32,760 bases of DNA from positions 1 through 32,760 of the forward strand of contig JASANZ010002009.1 of assembly GCA_030849805.1 (NCBI GenBank). Reading direction: 5' to 3'. This document shows positions 28,301 through 32,760 of the stretch, piece after piece. This DNA comes from Sergeia podlipaevii (taxonomy: Eukaryota > Euglenozoa > Kinetoplastea > Trypanosomatida > Trypanosomatidae). The notes beneath the pieces are model-generated. The model saw only the letters and a list, made by a program, of their open reading frames with translations, was not told the origin of the DNA and did no database searches. Positions within the stretch are counted from its first letter, which is position 1; each line of letters starts with the position of its first letter. The translations under genes and the position numbers were made by a program.

Positions 28301-29433
28301 CTACTAGAGTCTGAGGCAACGCCGCCCGCAGAGAGCTCCTCGTCTGATAGCCCCACCCTGCTCTTTACGCGACGCACAAAGCCGTCCCCAGGACGACCCA
28401 TAAACCGACCACTAAAAACACCGCACGGCAGCTGCAATGGGCGACATTGCAGCTGCTCCGCCGCTTCCCCGTCAGCTTCGTTCGTGGTGGCCACTCTCTC
28501 ATGGGGGTATTTGACGGCTTCAGGCACCACAGGGCGAAGATGCTGCTTGCCGCTGGCAACACGCTTTGACTGTCCCTTGATGGAGTTAAGGCGAAGAAGA
28601 GCACCGCCAAACAGATTGTCACCCGCGCCGCCGCCCAGCTGTGAGTTCAGATTGGCGCGGCCTCTTTTTATCCCCTCACGATTGCTTTCAAATTGTTGAT
28701 GTGACGGCGAGGGTGTGCAACAGTGGAGCTGCTGCTGTTGAGCGTGATGCCGCCTGGCAGAGTACCTGCACTGTTGATGAGTGAACATCTGAGCTCTCTG
28801 CAGTTCCTCCCTTTTGGCACGCAGTTTGCGATCTAGCAGGTCCTTCAGCCGAGTCGTCAGGGCCTCCGCCACGCGCTGCTCCAGTTCCTCAGCGGTGCGC
28901 TCGTAAGCGGGGGTCAGGTCTTTCTTCTGGTAGAGTGCCGCAGAAGTGTTTACTGCGCTAGAAGGTCGAGCGGAGGCCAAAGGCGAGGTAAAGAGGTGGA
29001 ACCCAGTCTCCTCAGCACATGAGCCGCCAGGGGGAAGGGGGTCGGCCAGTGGAGATTTAGCGGAAGCAGGAAGGGAAAGGGGAGAGGTCGCCCCAGCATC
29101 TGCGGTTGTCATTTTGCATGCATGCGATGCGTCCTCACTAGCGACGCTGCCGCCGCCGTTAACACCACCTCCATCTTGTCCCTCTTGATGATGGTGGGCC
29201 TGCTGCTTCTTTGCGGCACGCAGCTTAGCCGCTAAGATAGGATAGAGTTCCATCGCGTGCACCAGCTGCAGTTCCCGCTGTCTCTTGGTAGCTACCTTGC
29301 GAAGAGGGGGTGCCATCGTGGCATCATCAGCTAGGTCAAGTGGCTCGAGTGCAGCAGCGCTGTTGAGAGAGTGACAGGATGCTGTGTGTGCCAGAGGCAC
29401 AGCATTCTTGTGCCCCTTTCGGGAGCTACTCAT
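25324..29433 (-). CDS. large RING-finger protein, 1369 residues (probable E3 ubiquitin ligase)
   Basis: ATG 29433 to TAG 25324. A C3HC4 RING lies near the C-terminus with C1269-x2-C1272, C1285-x-H1287, C1290-x2-C1293 and C1306-x2-C1309, all eight zinc ligands present. RING domains of this type recruit ubiquitin-loaded E2 enzymes; substrate unknown. The first 850 residues are largely disordered, rich in Gly, Ser, Arg and His, with a basic helical segment about 185-215 and conserved-looking islands (e.g. GVYPFITRSGNFLVGAND, PAEYAEAQRRL). Lys/Arg clusters at about 945-960 and 1080-1090 may be nuclear localisation signals. Residues about 1110-1265 are a charged helical, probably coiled-coil region leading into the RING. 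Codon use matches neighbours. It lies between PTR1 and HUS1. Confidence 0.85.
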   Translation of the reverse strand: MSSSRKGHKNAVPLAHTASCHSLNSAAALEPLDLADDATMAPPLRKVATKRQRELQLVHAMELYPILAAKLRAAKKQQAHHHQEGQDGGGVNGGGSVASEDASHACKMTTADAGATSPLSLPASAKSPLADPLPPGGSCAEETGFHLFTSPLASARPSSAVNTSAALYQKKDLTPAYERTAEELEQRVAEALTTRLKDLLDRKLRAKREELQRAQMFTHQQCRYSARRHHAQQQQLHCCTPSPSHQQFESNREGIKRGRANLNSQLGGGAGDNLFGGALLRLNSIKGQSKRVASGKQHLRPVVPEAVKYPHERVATTNEADGEAAEQLQCRPLQLPCGVFSGRFMGRPGDGFVRRVKSRVGLSDEELSAGGVASDSSSIEVVRINRLQGIPDHNRGLFGGLGGVYPFITRSGNFLVGANDGEPRVRPAAWYLMGSEHDGDTEAGGAGSSGGVDPLAMFGIKSGGGGSSARRFFAWSPRGGKEGSMGSTLRITGHTDAVKDRGGRTRQSMVLSTYAEGGRTYFQWRTAQEHQRNRDPENVTPGSYGGSDAASEGSAMKWGNLVMTKDDLGDALRGLLRDKYGKPLSPAEYAEAQRRLREGRRKAKEAAGTGGDGIAGGQDGAGEYGEGEEGGRLKHGSGDGSSGLGLYLPGGATLTSDDSGHFQVGPGYDGIAKNADGTPLIGSSLLPSSVFPFPWEEKRFVKGSLLSGSIASDNTAGSAASALVSAGQTPIKSRHSTDSTTVFMDGTFTSALGPVELWSSRHPFEHTLTQEELEAWQREMAAGKGISSADAAADGKGRKGWSDGESWVNGQYMRHVRVRHGSEEDTPLAGAMRGYGHTSDDGSPLSASPTDKERERREKKARLGKAKNGQEEGGQEDASLSTMLPSVHPDSANASGTGFSAGFMSGTYPGSAAGSGGLLSSDGPLQVGERAGGSARGKRYSSGAYKAHEKEKRKRRRNRRQKRELSDGTIEFYDEEFDGDDSGDDEQLEMFLVNFPEAESHVRLRKEAKGILEGLEDLLGSDEDSRLFNGSLDLLSFSDISGSDCEDLDSDGKRRRRRRRHRYRYRKKFDQHRSDGTAKEQRRRPSMQSVSGFNVTEDSLRAKFRSEAEDEFGELVALRDQLRNEVFNQRELINGFGGDIESLSKSKMDDLFGDEYAVQLTKDVNRYAKENNLKLSEIITAELSDADIEEVGDGFLKHFGKGKAKMRDAACQVTDEDLGYVDEGVRRAEAQVEDLYAHERGLLQSIKLATIAVANIMSFHASLELESTCKECFYIFEHPRTLWPCGHTFCESCLSGMFNRNEEIICAECGSLCEVGYTPNLSIELVANYQIIQEATSPSVAGCAGQGKTIETVLRTLLNNLLATQRSFE

Positions 29434-30220
29434 GTCTAATTCTTTTGTCCTCTAAATTGCTATATATTTGTATGGATGAAAAGAACGTCCGTGTGCGTAT
29501 AAAGAAAAAAAAAAAAAGATACTACACCTCTGTCTTGCCCTCCCTTTCGCAATAAGAAAAGGGCGAAGGGGGGAAAGAGAGGAAGAGAAAGATCGCACTT
29601 CTGCAAGAACGTTCACATCAAAAAAAAGAAGTGTGTGTGTGAGGAGGGGAGGGGGGAGATAGGCGCAAGTAAGTATGTAACAAAAAAAAAGTAGTCAAAA
29701 TAGAAGACGAACAAGTTGAACCATCTTGAGCAAGCGTTGTAGCTACTCTCATCTCTTCCGACTATTGCGCACACATCATGGCTATGCATAGAATGCTTAC
29801 GCGTAACAGTGTAGACGTGCACCGTGTGAAGAAAAAGAAACATTAGAAAGAAAAAAAAACGGCTACTACACTCAAATCTAGACATAGTAGTAATAATTAT
29901 AATAAAAGAGGACGATCTATGTGCGAGTGCCGAATAGTATATATATTTTTTCCCCTTTGTTATACATTGCACTCTTGACTGCGCGACAGGTGTTTGCGTC
30001 TGCTGCCAAGCAATCAAGAGGCTGTACAGTAAGAAATCACAGAGCAAAGCAGTTTAACAAATATTCTTAATATTAAATGCCAAATGTCTTAGTAACGAAA
30101 ACTAGGGTGATGGTTGTACAACGGCTGATAAAAAGATTAAAAACAAGAGATGGCGAGGCCACAACAAGTGGAAAGATAAAAAATAAAAAAAATCAACCCT
30201 GATTTTCGTCCATCCGCAAC
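29434..30220. other. intergenic region, 787 bases
   Basis: Has an A13 run at 29506-29518 (pyrimidine tract on the transcribed strand, followed by TATAG at 29460-29461 as a possible acceptor for the RING gene), a (GT)n at 29631-29640, a G/A-rich block near 29640-29660 and a (TA)n near 29939-29946. No gene seen. Confidence 0.6.
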
Positions 30221-31084
30221 TCACGCCCTTGTCAAACTCCAGCCTCCATCTACATTTAAAAGAGATCCAGTCATGTATCGTGCTTTGTCCGATACCAAGA
30301 AGCTCACCACTTCAGCTATTTCTTCCCCAGTCGCCTCCCTCTGGCCAAGCGGCACCTTCCGACGATACTCATCCTGCACCGCAGGCGGCATGTCTCGCGG
30401 AAGCACAGAGAGCCCTGGGCCAACACCGTTCACACGGATACCTACTGGGGCAAGCTCCGCTGCAGCAGCGCGGGTGAGACCTTCAAGCGCGCACTTGGCC
30501 ATTGTGTACATTGAAAACTGAAGGAGAGGCTGAGCAGACATGGAGTCCACCATGTTCACCACCGAGAAGTTTCTAGACAACGGCGCAGCAACATCGCACG
30601 CACTATCCTCCGGCAAAACCTGCTCGGCACGACGGGCAAAGGCCCTGATAAGAAAGTACGGAGCGAGCGCATTAGAACCAAACAAGTCCGCCGCATTCAT
30701 TTCTGTGTCACCCTCTTTATTTTCGTCCGGGCCCGCCAGCAGCGGTGTGGGATAGTACGCTGAGGCATTGTTGACCAGGACGTCACAGCGACCAAAATGC
30801 TGGTAGCAGAATTCAATCATGTTAGCGCACCGTTCACTGAGTGGAGTAGGGTCACAAGAGCTCATGTCGTTTGCGTCGCTTGAACAAAGGCTTTCTGCAT
30901 ACGCTATTGCGCTATCCGGACGAATCTTGTTGAGACACAACACAAGGTCCTCCGTCTCCTGACGCGAGAGATGGTAGTGGACGCACACACGGTATCCATC
31001 TGCATGGAGGCGCAGAACGATAGCGCGGCCAATGCGCTTCGCCCCGCCAGTAACAAGGGCAACTGCAGTACTGTTAATAGGCAT
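30221..31084 (-). CDS. PTR1: pteridine reductase 1
   Basis: 287 residues, ATG 31084 to TGA 30221; length matches Leishmania PTR1 (288). A short-chain dehydrogenase that reduces biopterin and folate with NADPH, letting trypanosomatids salvage pterins and bypass antifolate block of DHFR-TS. Seen: Rossmann start VTGGAKRIGRAI (11-22) with R17, HYHLS (36-40) in the NADPH phosphate pocket, NNAS (105-108), catalytic D180 in NMVD, Y193 and K197 in YTMAK, and the C-terminal VDGGWSLTRA. At the position of Leishmania Arg39 there is Leu, and at Phe113 (which stacks on the pterin) there is Tyr110. Transcribed after the ABCC gene, as in the drug-resistance H locus. A T8CTTTTAG acceptor lies 12 bases upstream. 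Confidence 0.93.
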   Translation of the reverse strand: MPINSTAVALVTGGAKRIGRAIVLRLHADGYRVCVHYHLSRQETEDLVLCLNKIRPDSAIAYAESLCSSDANDMSSCDPTPLSERCANMIEFCYQHFGRCDVLVNNASAYYPTPLLAGPDENKEGDTEMNAADLFGSNALAPYFLIRAFARRAEQVLPEDSACDVAAPLSRNFSVVNMVDSMSAQPLLQFSMYTMAKCALEGLTRAAAAELAPVGIRVNGVGPGLSVLPRDMPPAVQDEYRRKVPLGQREATGEEIAEVVSFLVSDKARYMTGSLLNVDGGWSLTRA

Positions 31085-31581
31085 GCCTCTCTACAGCTAA
31101 AAGAAAAAAAAGATAGAAGTAAGAATAGAAATTAGTAGTCAAATATATACGAATGTGTGTACCACGGAAGTGTGTAACTCTCTTAACAAATATATATATA
31201 CATGTTCAACACAAAAAAAAAAATTAAAAAAATATAGAAATAAAATAAAATAGATACGCCAAATTACCCAACACATAAACTCGAAACATACTCCCCAAAA
31301 AAGGAATGACCATGGTAAAGCAAGTGCGTCTGACAAATGCATCCACATAATCGATAGTGGATAGTGGAACAAAGAATGTCAGTTTGTTCAGGCTAATAAG
31401 AAGCACAACTACATGTATATGCTTCCTTTTATTTTTTAAAAAAGATGAAAATGGGAGAAGACCATATACCCAACCTTCACATACACGTGAACTAGAGGGA
31501 GCAACAAGGGAAACAAAACTCCCCAGCTGCAATTCACCTGCGCATGAGCAAGTGAATAAAGAAACCCTCAATAGAATAGTG
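31085..31581. other. spacer between ABC transporter and PTR1, 497 bases
   Basis: AT-rich with A-runs on the plus strand and a (TA)n near 31191-31199. No gene is present here; as I recall, Leishmania has argininosuccinate synthase between these two genes. Confidence 0.6.
31097..31118 (-). promoter_or_regulatory. candidate spliced-leader acceptor for PTR1
   Basis: Minus-strand CTTCTATCTTTTTTTTCTTTTAG-type tract with AG at 31097-31098, leaving a 12-base 5' UTR. It is one of the cleanest acceptor patterns in the window. Confidence 0.55.
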
Positions 31582-32760
31582 TCAATCTCGCGCCCTATCA
31601 CTCAATAGTGTGTAGAACTCAGCAGCGCCGTCCCTTCCCATCGCCTCCACCATGCCGCGGAACACGCTGTTGCGGTCGCTCACAAGCTCACGCGGACTCC
31701 CCACCTCAGCCACCTTGCCCTTGTCCATCACAATAATCTTGTCGTACTGCGCAACGGTCTGCAGGCGGTGCGCAATCGTGATCACGGTGTACTCAGCAAA
31801 CGCCTTCATCACGGTGCCCTGGATGTACTTGTCCAGCGTGTGGTCGATGTTCGCAGTCGCCTCGTCCATCAGGATGAACCCGCTGCCCTTCTTCAGCAGC
31901 GCGCGCGCCATGCACAGCAGCTGCCGCTGCCCAACGCTGTAGTTCGACCCGCCCTCCTGCACGCGGCTGTCAATCCCCTCCGCCTCAGACGCGATGCGCT
32001 CGCGCAGCCCACAGAGCTCAAGCGCGTGCCACACCTCCTCAGACGACGCCTCCAGGAACGGGTCAACGTTCAAACGCACAGTGCCGTCGAACAGCACGGG
32101 GTCCTGCGGGATCATCGAGAACTGCCGGCGCAGCTCGCGCAGCGGGAACGACAGGATCGGCGACCCGTTCACAACAATCTCGCCCCCGCACGTGTCCACC
32201 ATCCGCATGAACGTCAACAGAAGCGTCGACTTGCCGCTGCCGGTGCGGCCCACAATGCCCACCTTCTCGCGTCGCGCGATGCGGAACGACACCCCGTTCA
32301 GCACAAGCGGCAGCCCCTCGCGGTACCGCAGCGCAACGTCGCGGAACTCAAGCGACCCGGCGCTCACAACGTGCTGGGCGGAAAATGTCAGGCTCCCAGG
32401 AGCACCCTCCACCACAACAGTGTCCGCAGCCGCCTTCGCATTGTCAGTCCCAAGGCGCTTCTCAATCATCTCCACCTCCGCTTTCAGCTCGGGCATATCC
32501 TCGCGGTCAATCTGCGTCGCATAATTAATCACCCGCTCCACGCTGTTCATGTCAGCCTCTGCACTGGCTGCTTGCCTCACTAGCCAGTTAAGTTGCGCGG
32601 TTGTCTGGAGCGCCATCGTCAGTGACAGCGACACAAGACCAATGTCATGACCAAACACATTTGTCATCACGCCGATCACACCACCAAGCGCGATCGTGGT
32701 CACTACAACGTTGCTGATAAACTCAATGCGAACACCCAACCAGCGATTTGCCAGCGACTC
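31582..32760 (-). CDS. ABC transporter, ABCC/MRP type, C-terminal 392 residues (5' end beyond window)
   Basis: The frame is open to the window's right edge and stops with TGA at 31582-31584. An apparent start at 32739 is a TTG inside the family motif ANRWLGVR, so the true start lies outside. The visible part has the last helices of the second membrane domain (about 32560-32760), a linker, then the second nucleotide-binding domain: Walker A GRTGSGKST (32224-32250), the ABC signature SVGQRQ (about 31925-31942), Walker B FILMDEAT (about 31858-31885) and the switch His in TIAHRL (about 31765-31782). The Leishmania relative upstream of PTR1 is MRPA/PgpA, which moves thiol-metalloid conjugates into vesicles and confers antimony resistance. 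Subfamily is confident; exact orthology is inferred from gene order. GC is higher than in other genes here. Confidence 0.9.
   Translation of the reverse strand, partial: ESLANRWLGVRIEFISNVVVTTIALGGVIGVMTNVFGHDIGLVSLSLTMALQTTAQLNWLVRQAASAEADMNSVERVINYATQIDREDMPELKAEVEMIEKRLGTDNAKAAADTVVVEGAPGSLTFSAQHVVSAGSLEFRDVALRYREGLPLVLNGVSFRIARREKVGIVGRTGSGKSTLLLTFMRMVDTCGGEIVVNGSPILSFPLRELRRQFSMIPQDPVLFDGTVRLNVDPFLEASSEEVWHALELCGLRERIASEAEGIDSRVQEGGSNYSVGQRQLLCMARALLKKGSGFILMDEATANIDHTLDKYIQGTVMKAFAEYTVITIAHRLQTVAQYDKIIVMDKGKVAEVGSPRELVSDRNSVFRGMVEAMGRDGAAEFYTLLSDRARD

Noticed and set aside
31768..32583. 271-codon plus-strand frame
   Set aside because: It is antisense to the ABC transporter's nucleotide-binding domain; the GC-rich third positions of that gene suppress stops on the opposite strand, and the translation is Arg/His/Ala-rich without motifs.
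1..32760. CRISPR array, insertion sequence, operon promoters or Shine-Dalgarno sites
   Set aside because: No regularly spaced repeats or transposase frames are seen, and gene structure is eukaryotic (trypanosomatid), so bacterial signals are not expected.

Overview
The window looks like nuclear DNA of a trypanosomatid (kinetoplastid) flagellate. Every supportable gene lies on the minus strand, with no intron-like interruption of a long reading frame. Coding regions are GC-richer than the 0.3-1.6 kb gaps between them, and the gaps are AT-rich and full of homopolymers and (TA)n/(GA)n microsatellites. Just upstream of most ATGs, on the minus strand, is a pyrimidine tract followed by AG, as expected for spliced-leader trans-splicing of a polycistronic transcript. 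The order ABCC transporter - PTR1 - RING protein - HUS1 - TrpRS matches, from memory, the 'H locus' region of Leishmania chromosome 23 and a block of T. brucei chromosome 8. The AT-rich spacers are unlike Leishmania and suggest another trypanosomatid genus; I cannot name the species.

Layout in transcription order (right to left): the 3' part of an MRP/ABCC-type ABC transporter (31582-32760, cut by the window edge); pteridine reductase PTR1 (30221-31084); a 1369-residue protein with a C-terminal RING finger (25324-29433); the checkpoint-clamp subunit HUS1 (23528-24547); a eukaryotic-type tryptophanyl-tRNA synthetase with a mitochondrial-like leader (21838-23202); a Trl1-type tRNA ligase/kinase/cyclic phosphodiesterase (17518-21030); an unknown protein with an RG/Q/H-rich head (16039-17052); an unknown protein with a C-terminal membrane anchor (14903-15565); a 1740-residue EF-hand/WD-repeat protein (8596-13818); V-ATPase subunit G (7148-7483); and four unrecognised proteins (4640-5536, 2780-3883, 1705-2376, and 1-1233 cut by the left edge). 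The 1.6 kb gap at 5537-7147 holds what may be a decayed coding fragment and an ambiguous base (N at 6760).

The genes do not form one pathway. As usual in trypanosomatids, the cluster mixes functions: drug/thiol transport and pterin salvage (the H-locus pair), genome maintenance (HUS1), tRNA metabolism (TrpRS, Trl1), organelle acidification (V-ATPase G), and probable cytoskeletal or scaffold proteins. I found no previously undescribed multi-gene system. The observation most worth following up is the Trl1-like protein: its kinase and phosphodiesterase motifs are intact, but the nucleotidyltransferase (ligase) motifs appear substituted.
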